Below, in pieces: positions 44,662-56,462 of a stretch of 64,000 nt of DNA; within the stretch, counting starts at the first letter, position 1, and the number at the start of each line of letters is the position of its first letter. The position numbers and the translations under genes were made by a program. Under the pieces are notes generated by a model. That model was not told the origin of the DNA. It searched no databases and worked only from the letters and a program-made list of their open reading frames with translations. The stretch is from Mesostigma viride (Eukaryota > Streptophyta > Mesostigmatophyceae > Mesostigmatales > Mesostigmataceae): NCBI GenBank assembly GCA_009746045.1, contig RPFO01000299.1, positions 1,263,807-1,327,806 of the forward strand. Reading direction: 5' to 3'.

Positions 44662-45640
44662 GCTGTTGTATCAGTGGCACACGGGGAGATGGGTGGAATG
44701 ACTGTCCGGGGTCGAGTTCCTGGCGCCCTGATTCGCTTGGATGTTTCTCCATGAGCAGGCATGGCACATCTGCCAAGCAATTAGCAAATAATGGCGCCCT
44801 TTGGTGCCTTGTCTCGATGTCGTTGCCTCAACTCATCAGCCTTACCAAAAGTCACACGACTGTCGTGTGGTCAGAGCCAATGAGCCATTTGTGTTACATT
44901 GGCGTGATCTGCAGAAAGGTTGAGAAGGGACCTTTCCTGCGTTGTAGATGTATAAAGTATGCAGTGGCGGTGACAAAAGGCCACCAATTGTGAATGAAAA
45001 TGAAATTCTGAGCAATCTTGCTTGCATGTGCAGGTTGTCTGTGGATGTTGAACATCAGTGGAAGAGGAATGTGCTCTTTTTTGTTGTTCCTCTCCACTCT
45101 TGCTGTGTGAAGGGGGTGAAGTTCCCACTGTGGTTGTCCAGGGTGCCCGATAAACAGCCTTGTTTTTTGCATGGCATGGTTTGCTGGTGGCACGTATATC
45201 AAGTGAGACACCTACATAGTTCTAGAAAAAGAAAAGTTGGTGTCACACGTACGTGTACGCACACGCGCATGAACGCACGGGCCCCTTAACCCAACCCAAC
45301 CCAACCCAACCCACCATGCCCACGGCCCACCCCACCGACCCCACAGATCGATACACGCATGCACACACGCATGCATGTACACACAGTCACGCTCAACAAA
45401 ATAATACATGTAGGGGGGGGGGGGGGGGGGGGGGATTGACAGTCATGGATAGCAAGCTGGGGATGTCATTATAACGCTTGGAACATTGAACCGGTTTTTA
45501 GCCAGAAACAACCGCCTTAATTTATACCGCAATGTGCGACTGAAAGCCAAACAATTTGTGGCACAATTTTTATGAAGCAAGACAACAGATAGTGAAATTT
45601 TGTTTGGTACACTGTGACACTAAAAAGTGCGACAACTTTG
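44662..45640. other. Intergenic; poly-G and CCAAC runs
   Basis: No gene recognised. Notable low-complexity: CCCAA pentamer run at 45289-45312 and about 20 consecutive G at 45412-45434. Cytosine/adenine-rich ACACACGCATGC words lie between. Confidence 0.5.
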
Positions 45641-46085
45641 CCTGGGTCCACGCATGGCGATCCAACGCCGTGGAAGGACTAGGGTAGTTGTCTGAGAGGA
45701 AAGACGCGAAGGCCGCGGGAGCCGCGTGGCTATCTCTAGGTAGACCCGCATGGAGGGAGACAGAGGGTAACAAGAAAGGTTGATAGGGAAAACACACATA
45801 CACACACATACACACACACACACACACCACCACGACCAACACAAACAACCAAAACTAGGAAGGAAAAGAGGGAACGCATACACACATATACGAAGGGGCT
45901 AAAAGAATAAGTAAGGAGTATACATTACATACACCGATTTCTGGCCTGCGCTGGTTGTCTCCTTGATACATCACAAAGGGAAAAAAGAAAAAAGAGAAAG
46001 AAAGAAAAAAGGAATGCGAAAAGATAATGTAAACGGTAATAATACGAACAATAAGAAATAAAGACAAAGTAAAGAGTACTTAATA
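45641..46085 (-). repeat. Family G element carrying a ~40-bp insertion
   Basis: Inverted copy of the element at 33030-33430 (matching CTAAAAGAATAAGTAAGGAG, AAAGACAAAGTAAAGAGT). Relative to that copy it carries an extra segment at about 45933-45972 that consists almost entirely of the 23-nt motif GGCCTGCGCTGGTTGTCTC (reverse orientation) with ATGTA-like flanks on both sides. Confidence 0.75.
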
Positions 46086-46149
46086 ATGATAACAAAAACC
46101 AAAAAAGGAATAAAGGAAGGTCATTGCTGGGATGCAGCTTAGGGGAATG

Positions 46150-46460
46150 AAGATGATTTGGAAGAAGATGACGGACAAGGCCAAGTGGGCCCAGGTCATA
46201 GAGGACAACGATCGAGCCCCCCCCTGTGGGGAAGCGCCCGCGTGTGCAAACCCACGGGAGGCACGCCAGACAGCTCCCCTAGGGCCACATGATGCTGTCT
46301 AGATAGATGTTGTAGTTAGTTGCTGTTAGATAGACGTCGTAGGTAGCTGATGTAGATAGCTTAGACCGGTCGGACTGTCTGCACCCACCCATCCATCCAT
46401 CGGGGTTAATGCTCCGTGACTCCCCAACGGGAGCACGAGTCTAATTAATTAATTAATTAA
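46150..46460 (+). mobile_element. LINE A 3' fragment nested in alpha
   Basis: Flanked by TTAGGGGAATG (46139-46149 and 46461-46471). Encodes only the end of RT (DKAKWAQVIEDN, RGRHARQLP region), then 3' UTR, (ATCC)n, hairpin GCTCCGTGACTCCCCAACGG and (AATT)n tail. Confidence 0.93.
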
Positions 46461-46642
46461 TTAGGGGAATGCAGCAGCAGTAGTGTAGAACAGTTAGACC
46501 GTGGCCTTGTGCACGCACGCCTACTACAGGCACTATACCAGCTGATGCCTAGCATTTTTAGTCATGTACATGTGTGCCTATGATGTGCCACACTCCAGAT
46601 GATGCCTAGCTTTATTTCATTATGCAGTGCCCATGCAGGGAG

Positions 46643-47083
46643 TATACAGTATAGTAGTGTAGAATAGATAGACCGTGGCCATGTACATGTACGCCTCCTA
46701 GAGGCACTATCCCAGCTAAGCCACGCGCTTTATTTAATCATGCACATGTGTGCCTACGATGAGCCACACTCCAGATGATGCGTAGCTTTATTTAGTTATG
46801 CTGCGCCCATGCAGAGAGTTGCTCTCTGCTGAGATGCCACGCTCTAGTTTTGTATAGCCATGATGATCTTCCCCCTCACAGGCATGCTCCCCCCTTACCC
46901 GGGCATAGCGTGATAGACCATGAGGGTGCGGGTGCCCTGGTGCACCTAGAGCAGGGGTAGCTTACATTCCCACCCTTGCATGAAGTAGCCTAGAATGTAT
47001 TAAAAGCCATATGCCCCTTCTCAGGGCTATGTGCTACATCTACTCCCAACGGAGTGATGTTGATAATTAATTAATTAAAATTA
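46643..47083 (+). mobile_element. Half-LINE 'beta' nested in alpha
   Basis: Flanked by ATGCAGGGAG (46633-46642 and 47084-47093). It is a 441-bp 3' UTR fragment ending with the hairpin CATCTACTCCCAACGGAGTG and an AATTA-type tail. The stem differs from other copies but pairs equally well. Confidence 0.92.
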
Positions 47084-47305
47084 ATGCAGGGAGTCACTCT
47101 CTGCTGAGACGCCATGCCCTAGCTCTTGTATAGCCATGATGATCTTCCCCCCCTATGACGGGCTCCCCTTAGTTGGGTTGAGCTCGAGACTCTGGGGGGT
47201 GCAGGTGCCCTTGGTGCACCTAGAGCAAGTGTCGTTTACATTCCCACCCTTGCAGGAAGTAGCTTAGAATGTATTAAAAGCCATATTTCCCCTTCTCTGG
47301 GATAT

Positions 47306-49202
47306 TAATTAATTAATTAATTAGGAACATAACTCCGTTGGGAGTATATGTAGCACATAGCCCTGAGAAGGGGCATATGAGCCTATAATACATTCTAAGC
47401 TACTTCCTGCAAGGGTGGGAATGTAAACAACACTTGCTCTAGGTGCACCAGGGCACCCGCACCCTCATGGTCTATCACGCTATGCCCGGGTAAGGGGGGA
47501 GCATGCCTGTGAGGGGGAAGATCATCATGGCTATACAAGAGCTATGGCATGGCTTCTCAGCAGGGAGTGACTCCCTGCATGGGCACAGCATTACTAAATA
47601 AGGCTAGGCATCGTCTGGAGTGTGGCTCATCATAGGCACACATGTACAGGATGAAATAAAGCGCGTGGCTTAGCTGGGATAGGGCCTCTAGGAGGCGTAC
47701 ATGTACATGGCCACGGTCTATCTATTCTACACTACTACTGCTGTATTCCCCTAAGCTGGGGCGCCTGGAGTCGCTGGGGCCGCGGGGGTCGCCTGCCAGG
47801 GCTTGTGGCCGACGTAGATGGCCGCCCCCTTCCAGTACACCGGCTGCCCCGCCTTGGTCTGCCGGAGCTGGAGGTAGGTCGGCCATAGTTCCCGTCGCCG
47901 TTGTTGCTGCGCCAGGGTCAGGTCGTCATCAAGGGTGAAGAGAGTCTTCTCGAGCCGCTTGCGGCGTCTGAGAAAAGAAATCTTGTCCGCCGGGGTCTTA
48001 AAGGTGAGAAGGAGCGGGGGCGGCCCTGCCTTACCCCGCGCGCGGGGAAGGCGGTGGGCGGCCAGCTCGATCTCACCAGTAAGGCCCATGCGATCAAGGA
48101 TTTCTCTCTCAAAAGCACGCGCAAGCTTCTCGGAATTCTCACCTTCCTCCATCTTGAGATTCTTGACAATGACGTTAAGGCTGCGCTTGGCGAGCTCGGC
48201 CTCCTCACGGAGGTCAAGCGTCTGCCGCTGGAGCTGTGCTGCGACGGCGGAGGTGGTGGAGGTGGTGTGCTGCTTAAGCATGTCCGCCCAGGTCGTGATG
48301 GGAGGAGCATCGCCGGCCAGGCCAGCCGAGGCTGGCTTGGCGGCAATGTCCTTCACTGCCTGGGCGGTGAGGCCTGCTGTGTTCTGCAAGACCTCGATAG
48401 CGATTGCATTATCCTTGAGGCGCTGGTCGATGTCGCGGAGCTGGGCGGTGATGGAGTCGGAGGAGGGGATGGCGGCGGTGGAGGAGGCGAGGAGGGTGGA
48501 GGTGGCGGTGGAAATGGTGGAGAGGAGGGGGAGCTCGGCAGCCAACGTGCTGCCCATGGCCGCCACATCTGCAGCGATGGGGGCCACGTGCTGCTCGAGG
48601 GCCTCCTTGAGGAGTGAGCGGATGGAGGCTTCGGTTAAGGTGGTGGTGAGGGGCTTTGGGGGCCAAAGCTCCTCGATGGAGCGTCCAAGGAGGGAAAAGA
48701 GGGCGAATTGCTGGAGGTGGGGGCGGCGGGCGTTGAGGACGTCCTTGCCGAAATGGCGCCTCTGGAGGAAGGCATTGACAAGGCGACCTTGGTGGGAAAG
48801 CTGCTTGCATAGTTCTATAAGAGAGGCATGCGTCCCGAAAAACACGTAGCCCAGGATGCGATCGGGTGTGAGCTTGTCAAAAAAGCCGGGCTGGCTGGCG
48901 TCAAAGTCGTACTCGTCCAGCAGCCCGTCAGGGCGACTGCGCTTGGGTTCGGGCGACGCTGCTGGCGATGCGGGCTCAGCAGGGGGATGGGCGACCACTA
49001 GAGCTTGGCTAGTGGCGCCGCTGCCTTCTGTCTGGCCGGTTGGCGAAGCTGCAGCCGGGGCTGCAGGCGTATTTTCATTGCTGAGCGCAGCCGCCAGGCT
49101 GCGTTGCGTCGAGAGGCGTTTGCTCATCGTATAGTGCGTTATAGCTTCGGAAAATTATATCAGCATGTGCGTCTAAGAAAGACGAAGCGATTGTGATGTA
49201 CC
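47306..49202 (-). mobile_element. Full-length half-LINE 'gamma' (1,897 bp)
   Basis: Flanked by CTCTGGGATAT (47295-47305 and 49203-49213). On the minus strand: 75-bp 5' UTR, an intact 458-codon ORF1, about 430 bp of 3' UTR, the terminal hairpin (47327-47351, plus coordinates) and an (AATT)n tail at 47306-47322. It has a complete 5' end, intact ORF and perfect duplications, so it inserted recently. It encodes no endonuclease or reverse transcriptase. Confidence 0.95.
47751..49127 (-). CDS. L1-ORF1p-like RNA-binding protein of half-LINE
   Basis: 458 residues. About 1-75 are Ala/Pro/Ser-rich with a basic start (MSKRLSTQRSLAAAL). 170-290 are helix-forming with heptad-like spacing (DIDQRLKDNAIAIEVLQNTA), a likely trimerising coiled coil. 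About 315-440 match the RRM plus C-terminal domain order of L1 ORF1p/Transposase_22: AKRSLNVIVKNLKMEEGE, LAAHRLPRARGKAGPPPLLL, TFKTPADKISFLRRRKRLEK, TLFTLDDDLTLAQQQRRREL, then AIYVG near the end. L1 ORF1p coats the element RNA and acts as a chaperone during target-primed reverse transcription. No CCHC zinc knuckle. Intact, in contrast to the broken copy at 36613-38386. The family call rests on motif order read by eye. Confidence 0.85.
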   Translation of the reverse strand: MSKRLSTQRSLAAALSNENTPAAPAAASPTGQTEGSGATSQALVVAHPPAEPASPAASPEPKRSRPDGLLDEYDFDASQPGFFDKLTPDRILGYVFFGTHASLIELCKQLSHQGRLVNAFLQRRHFGKDVLNARRPHLQQFALFSLLGRSIEELWPPKPLTTTLTEASIRSLLKEALEQHVAPIAADVAAMGSTLAAELPLLSTISTATSTLLASSTAAIPSSDSITAQLRDIDQRLKDNAIAIEVLQNTAGLTAQAVKDIAAKPASAGLAGDAPPITTWADMLKQHTTSTTSAVAAQLQRQTLDLREEAELAKRSLNVIVKNLKMEEGENSEKLARAFEREILDRMGLTGEIELAAHRLPRARGKAGPPPLLLTFKTPADKISFLRRRKRLEKTLFTLDDDLTLAQQQRRRELWPTYLQLRQTKAGQPVYWKGAAIYVGHKPWQATPAAPATPGAPA

Positions 49203-49296
49203 CTCTGGGATATGTGCTACATATACTCCCAACACAGTTATTCTGATTAGGAGTTATGTTCCTAATTAGTTAATTAATTAATTAATTGCTGGGATG

Positions 49297-49780
49297 TGGT
49301 GAGGCACAGGCGATGTCAAGGAGTATGGGTCAGGAGTTCGATTTTTCAGCGCCCATGGTGCGCCCGGCCGGGGGTCTCCTATCCAACAGGGTCTAAAGCC
49401 TCATTGCCCAGCTCACTCCAAATAAAAAAGTGTAAGGTGAAAATGGGTAGGCAGTGAAAAAATAGACAGGATGAACAAACATAACAGTGAGAGGAATAAA
49501 GGGGAGTTAAGGCACAAAGAGAAGTTGTAAAGGAGAGAAAACTATATTCGAACACAGGACCTCTTGCATGAAATCGCCACTCTAGGGGTCTCAGCCTGAT
49601 CTGAAGGCACAATCATCCTAAGCTATAGCGCCCAACTGTGAAAAAGCTCTTTACCGGAGAGAGGTGCAAGTGCGTGACCCGAAATACCCAACATGAGCCA
49701 GTGGATCTAATCTAACTGCGCTAGCTAGCCCCACGGGGGCAAATTATAACATGACTCCGTTGGGAGATCATGCAGCACAT
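49297..49780. other. Repeat remnants left of the LTR element
   Basis: No gene. 49741-49780 is a LINE B terminal hairpin (inverted: CATGACTCCGTTGGGAGATC) cut at GCAGCACAT by the LTR element. A minus-strand tRNA-like block near 49552-49640 is discussed among the rejected items. Confidence 0.55.
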
Positions 49781-50475
49781 TGTAACGAACCCAGATTTAC
49801 ACCTAAACCTGAGCTACGTCGCGAAAGATCAACTGTGGGCACCGGTATTAGGGCGAATCAAGGTGGCCTAATGCAGATTGCGCTTCACGACTGGGGTCGT
49901 GAGATATATCTGGCACCGCGACTTGATGCCAAGCTAATTAATACACACTTATAATGGCTAGCAAGACCAGTTACAAATGGATAGTTGCCCCAGGTTTAAT
50001 GTGTAGGCTTCATCGCACTTAACATTCATCAAACCAGGAGGACGAGACTCTCGTCCTCGGACCAATTTCACCTAGGCCTGCCACCAAGCTGGCAAGTGGC
50101 GCCGACATGGCACCGACCTTCCAGAGAATTCCGAAACAGTCCACACAAGATCCTCGGGTCGACATCGACCCTCGCCAGGCTACAGAATCCACGCATGAGT
50201 ACTGTACAATATCTCAACCAGCTATAAAGTACGCAGCGCGGCGCGACTGCACCGGCCCCTAGAAGATCTCATACATCAACCTAGGCCCAAAATAACTAGT
50301 CCGAATCACACAAACTATCATACTTCCATACAAAAGTCCTGTCCAAGGGACAATTCCCAAATTAATTAAGTCCCGAAATGAGTCCCAAAGTCCTAGACGG
50401 ACTATGACAACAAGCCAAAATACATAATTTATTCCATTGTTGCGCCTCAGTGTTCCAAGGGTCGGGTACGCAACA
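49781..50475 (-). repeat. 3' LTR (complete, 695 bp)
   Basis: In minus orientation it starts TGTTGCGTACCCGACCC and ends GGTTCGTTACA, the TG...CA ends expected of an LTR, directly preceded by the polypurine tract. It inserted into a LINE B 3' end. Confidence 0.82.
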
Positions 50476-52031
50476 CTCCTCCCCCTCCCCAGGGGACGGT
50501 AGTCTCTACCGTCATAGAGGTGAAGAAGCACAGAAAAAGAAAATACACACAACCTGAGTAGCCAATCGGTCGCTGATCATCGCGGCCGTAGGTTGACCAT
50601 AGTAGGGGTACTATGTCCCAACCCTTGTTCTCCAACGGGCCAGTAAAACCAATTCCCCCAAAACTCGCAACACAAGGACAAGTCTTGACGTAGTCAACGT
50701 CTCTCCCTACTATATAGGCCGAAGGGAGGAAACCAGATCCTATCACGTGAGGGCTTTCGGGTTTTGACCACAGAAACTTCTCCACGTGGGTGAACAGTCG
50801 CCTGAATGAACCGCTCGTTTGACTTTTTCGCCATGGCGGGGCTTCCATGACTAGAGACTGCTCCAGACGGCGGGGATATTCCCAGTACTGACGGTACAGG
50901 GCATCCATTGGCATTATAGGTGTGGGGCGCTCCACCTTGCCTGCTGCCTGTCTTCCCACCACGAAATCATTCCTATAGTGTCCACCTTCCGACTCCCACG
51001 TTTGTCCTATCTACCGGGACCTTACACCAAGAACCAGGTCCAGGTTGGCCTAAGGCCGGCTACCTATACCCCAGTTCAAGCATGACATTTCACGGTCGAC
51101 TCAAGCAACATAATACCGTGCCCTCATCACATGAGGCACCACTGGAAACTGGAACAAATCACAGGGCAGTGTGACTGGAAACTCTGAATCTCTGGACTGG
51201 AACAGCAGGAACAAGAACCCCCATAATCCTTCCTGGAATCTCCCCCACTTCCCACAAATCCATCAATTTCCCTCTCACCGCTGCCCTCCCTGCATGGCGA
51301 CCGCGCTAGTGCAGGGCCGTGCAGCATATAAAATTCCGCCAGCGACCCGAATAAGAGGCGCACACCAATCAACGCCAAGACAACCCAATTGATGGGGTCG
51401 ACCGATACCAATACTACCGGATGCACGGCTGCAGGCGACCATGCTTATCACAACTGGGATCGTAATACGCGCGTGGCAGACACGTTGCGCGCGACCATGC
51501 ACAGTGGCGGGCACGCAACAGTTGGGGTGCGCAACAGTGGTCCGTGGGGCACGCACGCGCCAACATGTGACAGCGTTGTAAACGCCACAGCCGAGCAAAG
51601 GCCAAAATATGGATCACCGCAGTCGTCATCAACGACTACGGGAGGTGCTCGCGTGCAGAACTGACCATGCAATGCGGTCGATGCAGGGAGGACCACCAAG
51701 CTGAATCACGTCTTGCATGTGCAGAGATGCGCGCGCCAGCGCTTAACTCGTCATCCCGTCTGCAAGACACCTGATGTCGAGTCAACCACAGCGGAAGGCG
51801 CCCAGGGCCGGCTGAAATACACAGACAACGCTGCCAACTGGGATCGCGTCCGAAAATGTCGGCAGCATCAACTGCGCACCTAGCAAGTGGTGGCGCCATG
51901 CAAGTGTTGTAGGTGACAACAGTAGACCACGGCCAGCAGCTCCTGCTGCAATGTTCATGATGAACCGGATCGTTCCGCTCTAGATCGACGGGGATCATGG
52001 GAGATATACTCAACCGGTTGCAAGCCCTTGT

Positions 52032-53070
52032 CTAGCTTGGTCCTGCAACAGAACCCCACCGATGGCCACCTTGCCCGCATCCGTCGCGACGTACCGCAAA
52101 AGGAAGGGACGGGTCAGGATGCACGAGCACGGGGGCTGCAGTCAAACTGGCCTTGAGGGCCTCAAAGGCCTGCTGGTACTGTGCCGACCAGACGAAGGAC
52201 ACGCCCTTCTTGAGGAGAGCGTTGATGGGCGACGCGATCGTGGCAAACCGGGGGATGAAGCGCCGGTAATAGGACGCAATCCCCAGGAAGCTATGCACGC
52301 CCTTCACGTCGGTCGGGGCTGGCCACTGTTGGACAGAGGCGATCTTCTCGGGGTCCGTGGCCACACCTGCTGCGTGTGGCCCAGGAACGGGACGCTGCGC
52401 CCCGCACGGATCATGGCCCTGCGGGCCGAGAGATGCTCTTCTTCCATGATGCGCAGGACCGTATCGACGTCCTCCAGGTGCTCCTCAAAGGTCTTGGAGT
52501 ACACCAGGATGTCATCAAGATAGGCCAGAGCGCAAGTGCGTTTCCAGGACCAGGGCGGCTTGTCCCCGCCCTTGCGATCGAGGGTCACGCAAGTTGCTGG
52601 ACACCTGTAGTAGTAACCCATGACGGGTCGCATGCAGAATGCCGTTCATGAGCATCTGGGAGGCATGCCGTCGCTGTCACTCGGGACCGGATTCGTACTG
52701 GACGTTGTGAACCTCAATGCCCTGCGCAAGGTATTGGTGCTGAGGGCACCAGAAGGAACCATGCATCCGGGAACCACACCACGCGGCACTTGACACTGAT
52801 CGTAACGTCCTGGGCATCCTGCCAGTCGACCACGCCGAGGATGATGTCGGCGGCGCCCAGAGGCGCCACGGTGGCTGCCACCTCCAGGTATAAGGCAGAA
52901 GGCGGGGAGACCTCTGGGGCCTGCCCGTCGTTCCTATCTACGTTATCGGCCTCTGGGGCCGACGCGTCCGCATCTGGTGCGGGCGTCTGTTCTACCTGGT
53001 TGACTAACTCTACTCCTCCCTTCCCCCTCGTCCGAAGATGTCGCCCGGGCAACGTATGAGCGAGAGGCAT
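52032..53070 (-). pseudogene. Gypsy pol fragment: protease and reverse transcriptase
   Basis: 53070-52714 contains AADIILGVVDWQDAQD, resembling the end of a retroviral-type protease (ILGxDWL). 52633-52304 contains the RT catalytic box LAYLDDILVYSKTFEEHLED. 52364-52032 contains the connection region VKGVHSFLGIASYYRRFIPR and FEALKASLTAAPVLVHPDPS. Frameshifts separate the three, and the 5' half of RT (fingers and motif A) is missing between 52700 and 52640, so the gene is dead. Confidence 0.85.
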
Positions 53071-53191
53071 GCACCAATGGCCCGCCGCTAGTTTGGTAGA
53101 ATGACACAGGCACCAATACTAGTTGCGACCATCACGTCTCCCAGGGGAAGTGACAGTGTATACGTCGGCCTCCTCCGCCTCCTCCTGCTGG

Positions 53192-55329
53192 TCAAGTGCC
53201 TGGTATAGGTACTCCGCCACGACCACAGGAAGGCCGAGAGGTTCCAGCGCACTGAGGGATCAAACCCGAGTACGTGTGGGATCCCTCCCCTTCCCCAGGG
53301 GACCGCGCGTCCGCGCGCTGGTCGTCGTCATCCGGGGGGCCTTGCTGGAACTTGTGGGCCCACGCCATGGAACACGTGTGCGCGTCTTGAGTCGCGGGCA
53401 GTCCTTCTTGAGGTGTCCGATCTCGTTGCACCTGTAGCAGCGGGCCTTGGACACGTCGATGGTGTGTAGCTGTGCCGGCGGGCACCTCATCGTCCTCGGA
53501 TTCCTCCTCCTGGACGGGTTCAACTTCCCGCAGGCTGGCTGAGTCCCGGCGCGTGATGATGTCGGCCACTTGGAGAAAGTACTGCTGGACGGCGTGGATG
53601 TCAAGCTGGTTCCAGGGAACCTCTGCATAGTGCTTCTTAACCTCAGCGAGGAGGTCATGCAGGGTGGATGGCCTCAAGGAACCGACTCTTGTACTCGGTC
53701 CACGTCAGGTCCCCGGTCAGCCGGCCGCGCCGCATGCAATGGAGTCAAAGGTGGTGAGGAACTCGGCCAGGTCAGTGTTGCCCTGGCGCAGACGCGCGAA
53801 CTCGAACCGCTCGGTGATTAACTGGTACATAGCCAGGTGGAATGAGCTTGCGCCGGATGCGATCCAGGAGCTCCTCCACCGTCCGCCGATAAGACTGGGA
53901 GGCCACGCTCTCGACGTTAAGCATACCAACCACGGACGGGTCCATGCACTACACCACCACGTACGGCCGCGATCAGCACCTTGGTAGCCAGCTGCCACTC
54001 ATTGTGTTCACACCATACGGTGTACAGCTGCTGCCACATACGAGCCCACTCGTCGATCTCGCGGGGACTCATGCCCGCGTGGAGCTTGGGCACAGCCTTG
54101 AAATCTGGCAGGGGCGGGGCCTTGACTGGCTCTCCCAGGGGCCAGCCCGTCTCGCAGTACGCGGGACTGGAAAAGGTGGGGGGCTGTTGGCGCCTCGCCC
54201 ACGCTTCATAATGGGACCCATGGGAGGGGGCATACGGGGCAGACTCGCGCCAAGCTGCATAGTCGCCAGTCCCACGTCGGGGTGCGTAGGCGTCAGATTG
54301 CCGCCGAAAGGCGAAGCGGTCCGACTCACGCCGCACGCGGACCGACGTGGGATGCTCGTAGCCAGGGTCGTCCAAGGGCAGCCGACTGAAGTTGACATTC
54401 GTGGGCGCGCTCCGGGCGGCCGGGTGTGTATGGTGGTACGGTGGGGAATGGGCCACCAGGAGGAGCGTGTCCATCGTCCCATGCATGGGTCGCAGTGGAC
54501 GTATAGGCCGACCATCCTGGCACTCTATGCGGGGCGGCCTGGACTCTCGCTCGTAAGACCCGAAGGATACCCGACGAGGGACCCGCCCGGGCTCCGGCCC
54601 CGACCCCCCCTGTCCACGCCCGGCCCATGCATGGGTCAGACGCGCGCTCCTGCGCGCGTACGTCGCCGGGTATAGTACCGATCCACGAGAACAGCAGGCG
54701 GGGGTACGAACGGAGGCTGGCCGTTGAGCTACCTGCGTCCTCAACATCCTCCTCCTCCTGCGCATCTTCCACGGAAGGGGGTCGCTGCGTAGGAGGTACC
54801 CTGCATCATTGTCCCATGCAATGGCCCATATGCTGGGTCGATAGCGGTGACTCGCGGCTGCTGCTGCGGCTGCTGCTGCTGCGTCTGTCGCGACGGCTGA
54901 GACTGCGGAGACTGAGGCTGTCGCTGCGGCGACTGCTGAGACAAATGCTGTCGCTGCGGCGACTGTTGAGGCACATGCTGTCGCTACGGCGACTGCTGTC
55001 AGAGGCTGATCGAACCCTAGGGCAGCTTGTTCTAGCTGCGACTCCAATGTCGTCTGCCGTTGTGCGTAACCTCGTGATGATGCACTGGATCTTTGGGACC
55101 CTTGGGAACCGCGACTGGACGTGCTCGCCACTTCCTGCTGTTCTTCCCTAACGTCCTTTGGGGACAGCCTAGGGTCCTTTGGGGACCGTGTGCCACCTGC
55201 ACCTTTCTTCCTATAGGGGGCATTTGGGCCCACGTACCTCACCATGCAGCACCGTACTTGGTACGGCAATACACAGTACCTCCCCGCAAACACAGGCAAG
55301 CACGAGAGAAAAGTGAGCAGAAACCACAA
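53192..55329 (-). pseudogene. Gypsy gag polyprotein with CCHC zinc knuckle
   Basis: The minus-strand frame 55329-53917 (470 codons) has Gln/Ser/Ala-rich low complexity, Arg/Tyr-rich repeats (YAPRRGTGDYAAWRESAPYA), then a gag-like core (PREIDEWARMWQQLYTVWCE). It continues after frameshifts with ERFEFARLRQGNTDLAEFLT, a retrotrans_gag-type motif near 53830-53750, and the knuckle CYRCNEIGHLKKDC at about 53430-53390. Gag packages element RNA. At least two frameshifts. Confidence 0.8.
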
Positions 55330-56462
55330 CTAATGCTTCTAATAGTACTAATATTATCTACTAAATATGGTATCTAAGCTAATAGGCAGTATCACTATAT
55401 ACTGTGGTGCTTATGCCCTCGAGGATATGGGCCCAGGTGAAGCTGCTCCAGTGCACGCAACACATCCTGTGCAGGGGACTGTGTGACACTCCTATACACT
55501 GTATGCTGCATGGTGCAGCCCTTCTGGGAGGGGCATATTATCCTTAATAAACTGGTCTGCCTCCGCTAATGTATTAAATCCCTGCCATCTAGCTAACGAT
55601 GCCGGGTGTAAAACTTTATCAGTTAATATGATTACTACACGCAGCCCAACTGTAGAAAATACCCGGTAACTTGGCCTGCATGTGGCCCCGTCGTCTGCTA
55701 CTGCATATAGTATATAGGTATTGGGATCTACCGCCATGATTAATACGTCTATGTCCTCCTTCATTATTACGTCTGTTGCGGGAGGTTCCCATGAACTACC
55801 GATTAGGTATAAAGCAATATCACACGGTATTGAAGCATGAAATGCGGGAAGGGGAAAGAAAGGGAGGAAAGCCCACCCAGGATACCTCTACGTGCAGGTG
55901 ACGTGCTCACAGCGAGAGAGAAACACAAGGCAGAAACAGGACGTTCACAGACAGTACGAAAAACGTTGAGGTCCAGCCACCGGCAACACAGTTAGGCAAC
56001 GGCCAGCCGGTAACTACCCTTGAGCCGTAGGCAGCGTTGCCCTTTGGGGGTCCACCCACGGCCGGCCGGCTCACGAGGGCTGTCTTTGGGACAACCCGCT
56101 CACAAACGTTTACAGACATGAATTAAACGGATTACGACAAAAAACAAAAACCCCGTTTCTACGCGCGTGGGTAAGACAGGGGACAAGAAGGACTTATATA
56201 TATATATATTGCTTTATATAGCTGGGCGTTTGCTTTGGTTTGAGTGATTTCACTCTGTTGTAAGTAATTATATTTTTTAAATATATATATTGCTTTACCG
56301 ATGCCTTACTGCCGTCAGTATCGTTGAAAACCCTGAGTTCTGGCCACCATCTGGTGTCGTTGAGAGCCGGAGCTCTGGCCGCCACCGGGTGTCGTTGAAA
56401 ACTTGGGCTTTAGCCGCTACCGTCGACAGCCCAAAACCACGGGATCGCTGCTGACCCCGCCA
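55330..56462. other. LTR element interior, no recognised gene
   Basis: A 90-codon minus-strand frame (55764-55492) reads MKEDIDVLIMAVDPNTYILY and LARWQGFNTLAEADQFIKDN. It looks protein-like but matches no family I can name. A TATATATATA-rich stretch lies at 56196-56300. The rest is unassigned. Confidence 0.45.

Larger units (their letters stand above)
46135..49284 (+). mobile_element. Half-LINE 'alpha', host of three nested insertions
   Basis: Flanked by the 12-bp duplication ATTGCTGGGATG (46123-46134 and 49285-49296). It starts at the ORF1 stop codon (CAGCTTAGGGGAATG), so it is 5'-truncated to the 3' UTR, and ends with a degenerate hairpin and (AATT)n tail at 49262-49284. Three younger elements lie inside: 46150-46460, 46643-47083 and 47306-49202. 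Confidence 0.93.

Noticed and set aside
49552-49640. tRNA- or SINE-like block on the minus strand (TAGCTTAGG ... GAGGTCCTGTGTTCGAAT)
   Set aside because: A- and B-box-like words are present, but no acceptor stem can be closed. Not callable as a tRNA without a covariance model.
50447-52013. Integrase or RNase H of the gypsy element
   Set aside because: No HHCC, DDE or RNase H motif could be found in the minus-strand frames; this portion is treated as decayed or deleted.
55492-55764. 90-codon minus-strand frame inside the LTR element
   Set aside because: Reads like protein but cannot be tied to a family or to gag-pol, so described under the interval rather than called a gene.
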